Assembly: GCA_903894995.1 (NCBI GenBank)
Contig: CAITSG010000266.1
Location: forward strand, 1 to 36,693
Origin: an uncultured Burkholderiales bacterium
GTDB lineage: Bacteria; Pseudomonadota; Gammaproteobacteria; Burkholderiales; Burkholderiaceae_C
Length of the DNA: 36,693 nt
Direction of reading: 5' to 3'
A program made the translations under genes and the position numbers. The notes beneath the pieces are model-generated. The model searched no databases. It was not told where the DNA came from and saw nothing but the letters and a program-made list of their open reading frames with translations. Shown here in pieces: positions 1-8,351 of the stretch. Every line of letters begins with the position of its first letter. Positions within the stretch are counted from its first letter, which is position 1.

Positions 1-508
1 CTACGGCACGCCGGGTGCGGGCACCTTGCCGCACTTCATGGGCGTGTTGATGGAGCAGTCGGCAGGCATCAGCCTCAACCATGTGCCCTTCCAGGGCGGC
101 GCACCCGCCAACAACGCCTTGCTGGGCGGCCACATTGGCTACAAGTTTGACGTGGTGTCCGAAACCGCCGAAATGCACCGTGCCGGCAAGGTCCGCATCA
201 TTGCCGTCACGGGCAATCAGCGCGACCCGCAAGTGCCCGAAGTGCCCACGCTCAAAGAGTCGGGCATCAACATGGACGCCACCGCCTGGTTTGCCATGTA
301 TGGGCCTGCAGGCCTCAAAGGCGAAGCGCTCACCCGCCTTGAAAAAGCCATGATGAAATTCGCCCGCGACCCGGCCATGAAAGACAAGATGCTCAAGCTC
401 GGTTATGAGCCCATTGGCTCCAACTCAGCCGATTTGGCGGCAGCGCAAAAAGCCGACCTGACCCGCTGGGAAAAACCCATCAAAGCCACGGGCGTTCAGC
501 TCGATTGA
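1..508 (+). CDS. Bug/TctC-family tripartite tricarboxylate transporter substrate-binding protein (5' truncated by window edge)
   Basis: Reading frame is open from position 2 (YGTPGAGTLPHFMGVLMEQSAGISLNHVPFQGGAPANNALLGGH...), so the listed ATG at 26 is internal. VPFQGG...ALLGGH and VPEVPTLKESG are Bug-family hallmarks. Confidence 0.9.
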   Translation, partial: YGTPGAGTLPHFMGVLMEQSAGISLNHVPFQGGAPANNALLGGHIGYKFDVVSETAEMHRAGKVRIIAVTGNQRDPQVPEVPTLKESGINMDATAWFAMYGPAGLKGEALTRLEKAMMKFARDPAMKDKMLKLGYEPIGSNSADLAAAQKADLTRWEKPIKATGVQLD

Positions 509-560
509 AGCGCCTCGTTTTTCTGCGCTGCACCCCATCACATCCTCACTTGAAGTCCTC

Positions 561-1535
561 ATGAACATACCAATGACACCCTGGCGCGCAGCGCTGTGCC
601 TGAGCATGGCCGCTTGCGCCTTCTCCGCACCTGCATGGGCCCAAAGCTATCCCAGCAAACCCATCAAATTCATCACCAACTTTCCTGCCGGTGGGCCGTC
701 GGACTTTTTAGCCCGCACGGTGGGTGAAGCCATCACCACCCAGTTCAAACAGCCTGTGGTGGCCGAAAACAAACCCGGCGCGGGCGGCAACATCGGGGCC
801 GACTTTGTCGCCAAAAGTGCGGCCGATGGCTACACCGTGCTGTTTGGCATCGACACCACCTTCACGGTCAACCCCTACATCTACAAAAACATGGCGTTCA
901 AGCCCGCAGACCTGCGGCCCATCATGGTCATGGTGTCTTCGGGTCTGCTGGTGGGCGCGCATCCCAGCACGGGCTTCAAAACCCTCAAAGACTTGATCGC
1001 GCAAGGCAAAGGCAAGGGCCTGAACTTCAGCAGCGCGGGCAGCGGCAGCCCCGGCCACTTGGCGGCCGAAATCTTCATGGATGCGGCGGGCATCAAGATC
1101 CAGCATGTGCCCTACAAAGGCAACACCCCGGCTGTGACCGCGGTGCTGGCGGGCGAAGTGGACGCAGGCGTGCTGGCCACCCCCGGCATGTTGCCCCACG
1201 TCAAGACCGGCAAAATCAACGCACTGGCCGTGACCAGCCGCCAGCGTTCACGCTCGGCTCCCGACATTCCCACCGTCACAGAAGCCGGACTGAAAGACCT
1301 CGAACTCGAAGTGCTGTACGTGGCCATGGTGCCTGCGGCCACACCTGAGCCTGTGGTGCAGTTGCTGCAAAAAGCCTTTACAGATGCGCTCAAGCGCCCC
1401 GACACGCAAGCCCAGCTGAACAGCATGGATTTGTTTTATGAAGGCCTGACCGGTTCCGATGCGGTCAAACGCCTGAGCGACCAATCGCAACGTTACGGTC
1501 GTGTGGTCCAGTCAACGGGCATGAAGGTCGAATGA
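561..1535 (+). CDS. Bug/TctC-family substrate-binding protein with signal peptide
   Basis: Signal peptide (ALCLSMAACAFSAPAWAQ), then YPSKPIKFITNFPAGGPSDFLAR, VVAENKPGAGGNIGADFVAKSAADGYT and HVPYKGNTPAVTAVLAGEVD. Confidence 0.93.
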   Translation: MNIPMTPWRAALCLSMAACAFSAPAWAQSYPSKPIKFITNFPAGGPSDFLARTVGEAITTQFKQPVVAENKPGAGGNIGADFVAKSAADGYTVLFGIDTTFTVNPYIYKNMAFKPADLRPIMVMVSSGLLVGAHPSTGFKTLKDLIAQGKGKGLNFSSAGSGSPGHLAAEIFMDAAGIKIQHVPYKGNTPAVTAVLAGEVDAGVLATPGMLPHVKTGKINALAVTSRQRSRSAPDIPTVTEAGLKDLELEVLYVAMVPAATPEPVVQLLQKAFTDALKRPDTQAQLNSMDLFYEGLTGSDAVKRLSDQSQRYGRVVQSTGMKVE

Positions 1536-2881
1536 GCCTCATGACCCAAGTCACGGCACAACGCCCCAACATCATCTTCATCGTCGCCGACGACCTCGGC
1601 TTTGCCGATCTGGGCTGCTACGGCGGCCGAGATGCGAAGTTCGGCAAGGTGTCGCCTGTGCTCGACCAGCTCGCCGCTGCGGGCCTGAAGTTCACGCAGG
1701 GTTACGCCAACTCGCCCGTGTGCTCGCCCACGCGTTTTGCGCTCATGACGGCGCGCTACCAGTACCGCTTGCGCGGCGGTGCCGACGAGCCCATCAACAG
1801 CCGCAGCCGAGGCAGCGCCGTGCTGGGTTTGCCACCCGAGCACCCCACCCTGCCCTCCCTGCTCAAGGCCAGCGGCTACCGCACGGCGCTGATCGGCAAA
1901 TGGCACCTGGGTTACCCGCCGCACTTCAGCCCGCTCAAATCGGGCTATGAAGAATTCTTTGGCCCCATGTCGGGCGGGGTGGACTACTTCACGCACTGCG
2001 CGTCCAACGGTGCGCACGACCTGTTCACCGGCGAAGAAGAAACGCCCGAAGACGGCTACCTGACCGACATGATCTCCAAGCGGGCTGTGGACTTTGTGGA
2101 GCGCATGGCCCCGGGCGCTGCGCAAGGCACGCCCTTCTTTTTGAGCCTGCACTACACCGCACCGCACTGGCCCTGGGAAACGCGCGAAGACCATGCGCTG
2201 GCGGCTGAAGTGAAAGACAACATCTTTCACCTGCACGGCGGCAACATCCACACCTACCACCGCATGATCCACCACATGGACGAAGGCATTGGTTGGGTGG
2301 TCGATGCTTTGAAAAAAACCGGGCAGCTCGATAACACCCTGATCGTCTTCACCAGCGACAACGGCGGCGAACGTTTCAGCGACAACTGGCCCCTGGTGGG
2401 CGGCAAGATGGACCTGACCGAAGGCGGCATCCGCGTGCCGTGGATCGCGCACTGGCCCGCTTTGATTGCGCCGGGCGGTACATCGGCCCAGCACTGCATG
2501 ACCATGGACTGGTCGGCCACCATGGTCGAGCTGGCCGGGGCGCAGGCCCGGGAAGACTTGCCCTTTGATGGTGTGTCAATGGCCCCCGTGCTGCGCGATG
2601 CCCAACACCAGTTTGAGCGGCCGCTTTACTGGCGCATGAACCACCGGGGTCAACGTGCCCTGCGCATGGGCGACTTCAAGTACCTGCGGGTGGATGGCAA
2701 CGACTACCTGTTCAACATCCCGGCCGACGAACGCGAACGCGCCAACCTGGGCGGTCGCCAGCCCGAGCGCTTGCAAGCCATGCGCGCCGCGTGGGAAGCC
2801 TGGGACGCCACCGTGCCCGCCATCCCCGAAGACGCGACTGTGAGCCTGGGCTACTCGGTCAAGGACATGCCGCAGCGCTGA
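1532..2881 (+). CDS. Type I (formylglycine-dependent) sulfatase, arylsulfatase-like
   Basis: N-terminal PNIIFIVADDLGFADLGCYGG metal site, CxPxR motif (SPVCSPTRFALMTAR), GKWHLG, and VFTSDNGGER. Start overlaps the upstream stop by 4 bp (ATGA). Confidence 0.93.
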   Translation: MSLMTQVTAQRPNIIFIVADDLGFADLGCYGGRDAKFGKVSPVLDQLAAAGLKFTQGYANSPVCSPTRFALMTARYQYRLRGGADEPINSRSRGSAVLGLPPEHPTLPSLLKASGYRTALIGKWHLGYPPHFSPLKSGYEEFFGPMSGGVDYFTHCASNGAHDLFTGEEETPEDGYLTDMISKRAVDFVERMAPGAAQGTPFFLSLHYTAPHWPWETREDHALAAEVKDNIFHLHGGNIHTYHRMIHHMDEGIGWVVDALKKTGQLDNTLIVFTSDNGGERFSDNWPLVGGKMDLTEGGIRVPWIAHWPALIAPGGTSAQHCMTMDWSATMVELAGAQAREDLPFDGVSMAPVLRDAQHQFERPLYWRMNHRGQRALRMGDFKYLRVDGNDYLFNIPADERERANLGGRQPERLQAMRAAWEAWDATVPAIPEDATVSLGYSVKDMPQR

Positions 2882-2905
2882 AAGCGATGGCGGCTAAGAT
2901 CGGGC

Positions 2906-4591
2906 ATGGCTTATATAAAAAGATTCCTCACCTTCCGTGAGTGGCCCCGCCTGACAACCTCGCTGGCCCGTACCGAGGTGCTGGCGGGCCTGACGGTGGC
3001 GCTGGTGATGATTCCCCAAGCTGTGGCCTATGCAGGTCTGGCCGGCATGCCCTTGGTTACCGGGCTTTACACCTGCTTGGTTCCGGCCCTGTTGGCGGTG
3101 TTGTTTGGCAGCGCCAACCGGCTGTCGGTCGGCCCGGCCGCCCTGACATGCGTGCTGATTGGTGCCTCGCTCACCGGCATGGCCGAGCCGGGGTCTGCCG
3201 AATGGGTGGCGTTGGCGGTGTGGTTGTCTCTGTTGTCCGGAGCCATTCAGCTTTTGCTGGGGCTGGGAAACTACGGCTGGCTGATCAACCTGGTCAGCGC
3301 CCCGGTGATGATGGGCTTCACGCAGGCCGCTTCTTTGCTGATCATGGCGTCACAAATTCCGGGCCTGCTGGGCGTGAAGGCCTGGAGCTGGGACGTTCAA
3401 AGCTGGCCCGTGTGGCTCAGTGGCTGGCCAGCATGGTTTGGCTTGTCCAGTTTGGCTGCGCTGCTGCTGCTGCGCCAATTCAAACCTCGCTGGCCGGGGA
3501 TCATGATTGTGATGGGCGCGGCCTCGGCCGTGGCCTATGCCACCGATTACCAGGACCACGGCGCAGTGGTGGGCTTGTTGCCCTCGGGACTGCCCGACTT
3601 TTACTGGCCTGAGTGGCCAGGTCTGGACAGGCTGAACCAGTTGTGGGTGCCTGCCATGGTGATTGCTTTGGTCAGCTTTCTGGAAACCGCATCGAGCGCC
3701 CGCATTGAGTGCCAACGCGATGGCAAGCGCTGGGACGACAGCACCGAACTCTTCAGCCAGGGCCTGGCCAAGCTGGCTTCGGCTTTTTCTGGCAGCTTCC
3801 CCACCAGCACCTCCTTTTCACGGTCGGCGCTCATGCTGTACGCAGGTGCCCGATCGGGCTGGGCGGTGGTGGCCTCTGTGGCTTGTGTGTTGCTGGCCCT
3901 GTTGATCTTGATGCCCGCACTGGAGTTTGTGCCCCGCTCGGTCTTGGCGGCGGCCGTGATTGTGGCAGTGCTCAACCTGTTTCAACCACGTCAGTTTTTG
4001 AAGCTTTGGCGCATTGACCGAGTTGAAACACTCACAGCGGGCGTGACCTTTGCCATCACCTTGGTCACGGCCCCGCGCATTTATTGGGGCGTGCTGACGG
4101 GTGTGTTGGTGGGCCTGAGCCACTTTTTGCATACGCGGCTGCACCCGCGCATCATCGAAGTGGGGCTGCATTCTGACGGCAGCTTGCGTGACCGCCATTT
4201 GTGGAAGCTGCCGCCCTTGGCGCCGCACTTGTATGCCCTGCGCATGGATGCCGAGCTGGACTTTGCCGCCTCCAGCGACTTTGAACGGGCCATCACGGAC
4301 CACTTGGCCCAGCATGCCGAGGTGCGCCATGTGTGCCTGTTTGCCCAGCCCATCAACCGGGTCGATGCGACGGGAGTGGAAACCTTTGGCCAACTGCACC
4401 GTCAGCTGAGTCAGCGGGGCATCACGCTGCACATCAGCGGCATCAAGCTGCCGGTGGAAACCGCCTTACGCAAGGCAGGCGAACTCCACGACGGCCCCTA
4501 CCTCAAGCTGTACCGCACCGATGCCGAAACCTTGCAAGCGCTGGCACATTTGGCACCACTGCCCAACGACATTGCGGCGGCAGCCATCTGA
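2906..4591 (+). CDS. SulP-family anion (sulfate-type) transporter with C-terminal STAS domain
   Basis: LAGLTVALVMIPQAVAYAGLAGMPLVTGLYTCLVPAL and NRLSVGPAAL, then a C-terminal STAS-like domain (VCLFAQPINRVDATGVETFGQL). Starts 24 bp after the sulfatase. Confidence 0.92.
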   Translation: MAYIKRFLTFREWPRLTTSLARTEVLAGLTVALVMIPQAVAYAGLAGMPLVTGLYTCLVPALLAVLFGSANRLSVGPAALTCVLIGASLTGMAEPGSAEWVALAVWLSLLSGAIQLLLGLGNYGWLINLVSAPVMMGFTQAASLLIMASQIPGLLGVKAWSWDVQSWPVWLSGWPAWFGLSSLAALLLLRQFKPRWPGIMIVMGAASAVAYATDYQDHGAVVGLLPSGLPDFYWPEWPGLDRLNQLWVPAMVIALVSFLETASSARIECQRDGKRWDDSTELFSQGLAKLASAFSGSFPTSTSFSRSALMLYAGARSGWAVVASVACVLLALLILMPALEFVPRSVLAAAVIVAVLNLFQPRQFLKLWRIDRVETLTAGVTFAITLVTAPRIYWGVLTGVLVGLSHFLHTRLHPRIIEVGLHSDGSLRDRHLWKLPPLAPHLYALRMDAELDFAASSDFERAITDHLAQHAEVRHVCLFAQPINRVDATGVETFGQLHRQLSQRGITLHISGIKLPVETALRKAGELHDGPYLKLYRTDAETLQALAHLAPLPNDIAAAAI

Positions 4592-4668
4592 TGCCATGAG
4601 GGCTGAGAGACGCCTGTTCGAACACATGCAAATGACATCCGCCGTTGCGCCCTAGCGGGAGCCGGGTT

Positions 4669-5457
4669 TTATGGCTTGATCCAGATCGGCAAAGCATTGG
4701 GGTTTTGTGCCTTACCCGGGCGCTGCTGTGCCAACTCGCGCTGGACATCTACCCCAGAAGGCGCCATGACCGCTACATTGAAAAATTTGAGGTAGGTGGT
4801 TTTTTCTGGCCATTCACGGCCCACAAACACCTCCATTTGGTCGGGCAAACGCCACACCGCGTGGTATGGGCCACTTTCTTCACGACCGGTCACGCGCTGC
4901 GGACGTCCAAAACGGCTCTCGATGCGTGTCATCAACTCGCCCGCATGGGCATTGTCTAAAAAAGTGGTGAACACATAGTCCACCCGGGCCAGTTTTTGGC
5001 TATCCCGTGTGTAACTGAATTTGAGCAGGAGCAAGCCAGGCATCAAATTTGGCGCTTCATAGATGTCTTCACTGAATGCCTCGTCTTCACGTTGAACCGC
5101 CAAACCCTCACTGCGGATCGCTTGGCGCATTTCCTCTCGCGTGGCCGTGCTCAGACGCACCCCGAACATTTGCAAAGAACCCTCTCCCAGCCGACTTGCT
5201 GCGGGGGCGGGTGCAGGGGCCACAGGCGCTGGTGCCGAAAGCTCGGTGTGCACCCGAGACGCTGAAGACGAAGGCTCGGTGTACACCCGAGCCGTTGACC
5301 CAGAGCTGGGCGGCACCGCCGTGGTGCCCCGCCAGCCGGTTTGCGCTGACACCTGCAAAGACATTGCCAAACCGCAGCCCAAAAAAGCTTTGGACGTGGC
5401 ACGCAACAGTTGAAAAACCACGGGCGTGTTCAAAAATGAGCGAGTTGCTGAGCGCAT
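4669..5457 (-). CDS. Hypothetical secreted protein
   Basis: Likely start is the internal ATG at 5457 (MRSATRSFLNTPVVFQLLRATSKAFLGCGLAMSLQVSAQ...), signal-peptide-like with a Pro/Ser/Ala-rich linker. Family not recognised. Confidence 0.65.
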   Translation of the reverse strand: MRSATRSFLNTPVVFQLLRATSKAFLGCGLAMSLQVSAQTGWRGTTAVPPSSGSTARVYTEPSSSASRVHTELSAPAPVAPAPAPAASRLGEGSLQMFGVRLSTATREEMRQAIRSEGLAVQREDEAFSEDIYEAPNLMPGLLLLKFSYTRDSQKLARVDYVFTTFLDNAHAGELMTRIESRFGRPQRVTGREESGPYHAVWRLPDQMEVFVGREWPEKTTYLKFFNVAVMAPSGVDVQRELAQQRPGKAQNPNALPIWIKP

Positions 5458-5557
5458 GTAAGTCCTGCCAGGAAGGTTGAAAACGGACTTGAAGTGTACC
5501 CATGCAATCAAAAAATGAAAACCAAAGAAAACAAATAGGCGATTCCAAGGGTTTACG

Positions 5558-6514
5558 CTAATCCAGTGCTTTCTCGAACTCAGACAGTCGCTTGTAAATC
5601 GAGCGCAACTCGGTGATGTCGGTCCAGCGCTCGATCAGGTAAGAAAACGCATCGTTGACCTTGCCAAAGGCATTGCCCACCTGCTGTATCACACCCAAGG
5701 TGATCACACCGGTGAACAAAGACGGCCCCATCAACAGGTACGGAAAAATCACCATCGTTTGGCTGTAGAAATTGCTCCACAAATGAAAGTAAGCATAGTG
5801 GTTGAACAGCCGAAAGTTGTTCAGCCGCACCCCAGTGAACAACTCGAGCACCGTGGGCAAATCCATGCGGCTGCGATCGTCCTCGGCATACACCAGGTCC
5901 TTGCGCAACGCCGCCTCGGTGCGCTGGTTGTTGTACTCCAGCCCGGGCAGGCGAATGCCCACAAACCACGAAATGGCCGTGCCACCCAAGGCCGTGACCA
6001 GTGCCACCCAGAACAGCGAGCCCTCAAACTGCAACCAGACAATGGCCATGCCCGTGGACAGCGCCCACAAAATCGGGATGAACGACAGCAAAGTGAGCAC
6101 CGCCCGCACCAAGCCCAAACCCAGGTTTTCGGTCTGGCGGGCAAAGCGCATGCAGTCTTCCTGAATGCGCTGCGAAGCGCCCTCTACGCTGGCATCGGTG
6201 CCTTGCCAGCGCGGCAAGTACTCCTCGGTCAAAGCCTGACGCCATCGAAAAGCAAAGTGAGAAGCCAGATACGTTTCCAGGCTGCGCAGCAACATGAACG
6301 GGAAAGCAATCCACGCAAACTGCCACATGAAGCCCCAGAACTTCTCCAGCCCGCCGGCTTGTTCGGGCTTTTGCAACAGGTCATAAAACTCGCCATACCA
6401 AGCGTTCAGCTTGACGGTCTGCTGCACCGTGATGAACACCAGCGCCACCAGCACCAACAAGCCACCCCAGGCCCACAAGGCCCAGCGGCGAGAAAGAAAA
6501 AAACTGCGGAACAT
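5558..6514 (-). CDS. SbmA/BacA-like family transporter
   Basis: Multi-TM protein with LNAWYGEFYDLLQ, FAFRWRQALTEEYLPRW, RIQEDCMRFARQTENLG and AFSYLIERWTDITELRSIYKRLSEFE, typical of the SbmA/BacA family. Confidence 0.82.
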   Translation of the reverse strand: MFRSFFLSRRWALWAWGGLLVLVALVFITVQQTVKLNAWYGEFYDLLQKPEQAGGLEKFWGFMWQFAWIAFPFMLLRSLETYLASHFAFRWRQALTEEYLPRWQGTDASVEGASQRIQEDCMRFARQTENLGLGLVRAVLTLLSFIPILWALSTGMAIVWLQFEGSLFWVALVTALGGTAISWFVGIRLPGLEYNNQRTEAALRKDLVYAEDDRSRMDLPTVLELFTGVRLNNFRLFNHYAYFHLWSNFYSQTMVIFPYLLMGPSLFTGVITLGVIQQVGNAFGKVNDAFSYLIERWTDITELRSIYKRLSEFEKALD

Positions 6515-6526
6515 GGGCTCTTTCGT

Positions 6527-6916
6527 TCAGGGGTTGACGCTGTCGACCGTCTCGGTCTTGAAGTTGGCGGGCAGTACCACTTCGAGCAATTCCAAATCTT
6601 CGCTGTGCCCCAGTTCGCGGTGACGGATGCCAGGCGGTTGGTGCACACACGAACCCGCTTCCAGCCGCACCACACCCTGGCCCTCGTATTCAAACTCGAT
6701 CCAACCCTTGAGCACATAGACCAGCTGAAACTCGGTGTGGTGCATGTGAGGTTGACTGGAAAACTCGTGACCACCGGCGGCACGGATCACGCTGGCTGTG
6801 ACACGCCCCTTCGTGGCCTCGTTCATACCCAAATCACGGTACTCAAAAAACGAGCGCAAACCACGCTCGAACTGCGCATCTTTGGCGTGCGTCACCACAA
6901 AGCCTTGTGTAGTCAT
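6527..6916 (-). CDS. Cupin domain-containing protein
   Basis: GHEFSSQPHMHHTEFQLVYVLKGWIEFEYEGQGVVRLEAGSCVHQPPGIRHRELGHSEDLELLEVVLP shows a cupin fold pattern. Confidence 0.85.
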   Translation of the reverse strand: MTTQGFVVTHAKDAQFERGLRSFFEYRDLGMNEATKGRVTASVIRAAGGHEFSSQPHMHHTEFQLVYVLKGWIEFEYEGQGVVRLEAGSCVHQPPGIRHRELGHSEDLELLEVVLPANFKTETVDSVNP

Positions 6917-7000
6917 GGGTATCTCCTGTGAACTTGGCCGAATTGATTTGAACCATCAAGAGCATCCTAAGGCCAAGTGACCCTTGAATCACATCCCAGT

Positions 7001-7050
7001 CGAGTTCTCTTGTTGTCACACCGGGTGAGTTCTCTACCTGTCACCCTGGG
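7001..7050. repeat. Two adjacent imperfect 25-bp direct repeats; possible insertion-sequence terminus remnant
   Basis: CGAGTTCTCTTGTTGTCACACCGGG followed directly by TGAGTTCTCTACCTGTCACCCTGGG (19/25 identical by eye). Confidence 0.55.
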
Positions 7051-7125
7051 CGAAGACCCTGGGTCCATCTCCCTGGCAGGCATGGCATCGCGTGCTGAGA
7101 GACATATTCTCAGATGACCTGACCC

Positions 7126-7581
7126 TTACGAATTCAGACTCAAGTGGTAAGCATGGTACTTTTGATCAGGCACCCAACCCATCGACTCGTACAAGGCTTG
7201 TGCTGGCATGTTCTGCACATCCGTGTTCAAGGACAAACGTATAGCGCCGAGTTGGCGGGCATGGTCCGCAGCGGCTCTCAACAAGGCTTCTCCAACGCCC
7301 AAGCGCCTGGCCGTGGGTGCCACGAACAGATCATTGAGCACAAACACCCGCGCCATCGACACGGAAGAAAAGCTCGGGTACAGCTGGGTGAAACCCACCG
7401 CTTGGCCTTGTGACTCGGCCAGCAGCACCACCGATTGCCCATGCTCAAAGCGCGCCTGCAGAAAAATCCGTGCAGCCACGCCATCGCTGGGCTGTCCATA
7501 AAACTGGCGATAGCCATCAAACAGGGTGACCACGGCATCCAGGTCGTACAACACCGCTTGACGGATGGTGATTGAAGTCAT
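7126..7581 (-). CDS. GNAT-family N-acetyltransferase
   Basis: VLNDLFVAPTARRLGVGEALLRAAADHARQLGAIRLSLNTDVQNMPAQALYESMGWV is the GNAT acetyl-CoA binding region. Confidence 0.9.
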   Translation of the reverse strand: MTSITIRQAVLYDLDAVVTLFDGYRQFYGQPSDGVAARIFLQARFEHGQSVVLLAESQGQAVGFTQLYPSFSSVSMARVFVLNDLFVAPTARRLGVGEALLRAAADHARQLGAIRLSLNTDVQNMPAQALYESMGWVPDQKYHAYHLSLNS

Positions 7582-7781
7582 GTTTTTCCCTTTTTTACGG
7601 CTTGGACGTTGTAGGTTCTCATGCCCGAGGCCACATGCGAAGCCTCGGTGGTGTCATGCGGGTAAAAGCGGTAACTGGGCGAGACGTTGGGCTGACCCTC
7701 GGCGTCCACCGTAGCCAGCCAACACAGCACGCTGCGGCGGGCCGCTTCGCGCATGGGTTCGGTCAAAAGGGTCATGGGCAT
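7578..7781 (-). pseudogene. Pyridoxamine 5'-phosphate oxidase-like gene with large in-frame internal deletion
   Basis: 67 aa: N-terminal PPOX-like RRSVLCWLATVDAEGQPNVSP runs straight into a C-terminal-looking SYRFYPHDTTEASHVASGMRTYNVQ. Overlaps the GNAT start by 4 bp. Confidence 0.6.
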
Positions 7782-7944
7782 TTTCTGGGGTGAATCAAGC
7801 TCAGTGGAGCCGCATCAGCGGCTGTCGAAAGGGTCAGAGTCTTCATCGTATCGCCGGATGTATTTATTTATTTATTTCAAAATATTGAAAAATTAAATTA
7901 CAAGATGTACAAAACATGTGGCGCATGTACCCCATTAAAACCAG

Positions 7945-8034
7945 ATGAGGATCATCAGCTTCAGACCCGCGAGTGAAATTGAAAGGACCGCCTACCATGA
8001 CTGGCTTGAAAACGACTTCGATGACGCTCGCTGA
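7945..8034 (+). pseudogene. C-terminal remnant of a BrnT-like toxin
   Basis: Frame reads TAA-NQMRIISFRPASEIERTAYHDWLENDFDDAR-stop. RIIS.R.AS..ER resembles the BrnT C-terminus, and the stop overlaps the downstream brnA-like start as in brnTA operons. Confidence 0.55.
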
Positions 8035-8335
8035 GTTGCATGAGGCATCTGTGCTGGGCAAAAGCAAAACGCAGAAAACCCGTATTCAGACCGCAACAAC
8101 CTATGTGTGGGACGGCGAGGATGAAGATGATCGACCACTGACGCCAGAAGAAATGCAGGCGGGTATCGAGGCTTACCGCCGTCAACGCGGACGCCCCACA
8201 GGCAGCGACAAGGAGTCCACCACCATACGTTTTGATCGTGATGTGCTGGCCGCCTTTCGCGCTGGTGGCCCTGGCTGGCAAACCCGCATGAATGCTGCCT
8301 TGCGTGACTGGCTCAAATTGCACACAGCAGCGTGA
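7997..8335 (+). CDS. BrnA-family antitoxin
   Basis: TTIRFDRDVLAAFRAGGPGWQTRMNAALRDWLKLH is a BrnA-type RHH domain. AGGA motif upstream of ATG 7997; the ORF track uses GTG 7973. Confidence 0.82.
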   Translation: MTGLKTTSMTLAELHEASVLGKSKTQKTRIQTATTYVWDGEDEDDRPLTPEEMQAGIEAYRRQRGRPTGSDKESTTIRFDRDVLAAFRAGGPGWQTRMNAALRDWLKLHTAA

Positions 8336-8351
8336 TGCTGATTGAGGGCTA

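Noticed and set aside
4605-4630. GTTCGAAC-like T-loop motif suggesting a tRNA
   Set aside because: No matching acceptor stem or anticodon arm around it.
5759-6931. 390-aa + strand ORF opposite the SbmA-like and cupin genes
   Set aside because: Spans two real minus-strand genes and has Gln/His/Arg-rich composition typical of antisense frames.
7041-7064. CCCTGGG direct repeats as a possible CRISPR-like or regulatory repeat
   Set aside because: Only two 7-bp copies with a 6-bp gap; no array structure.
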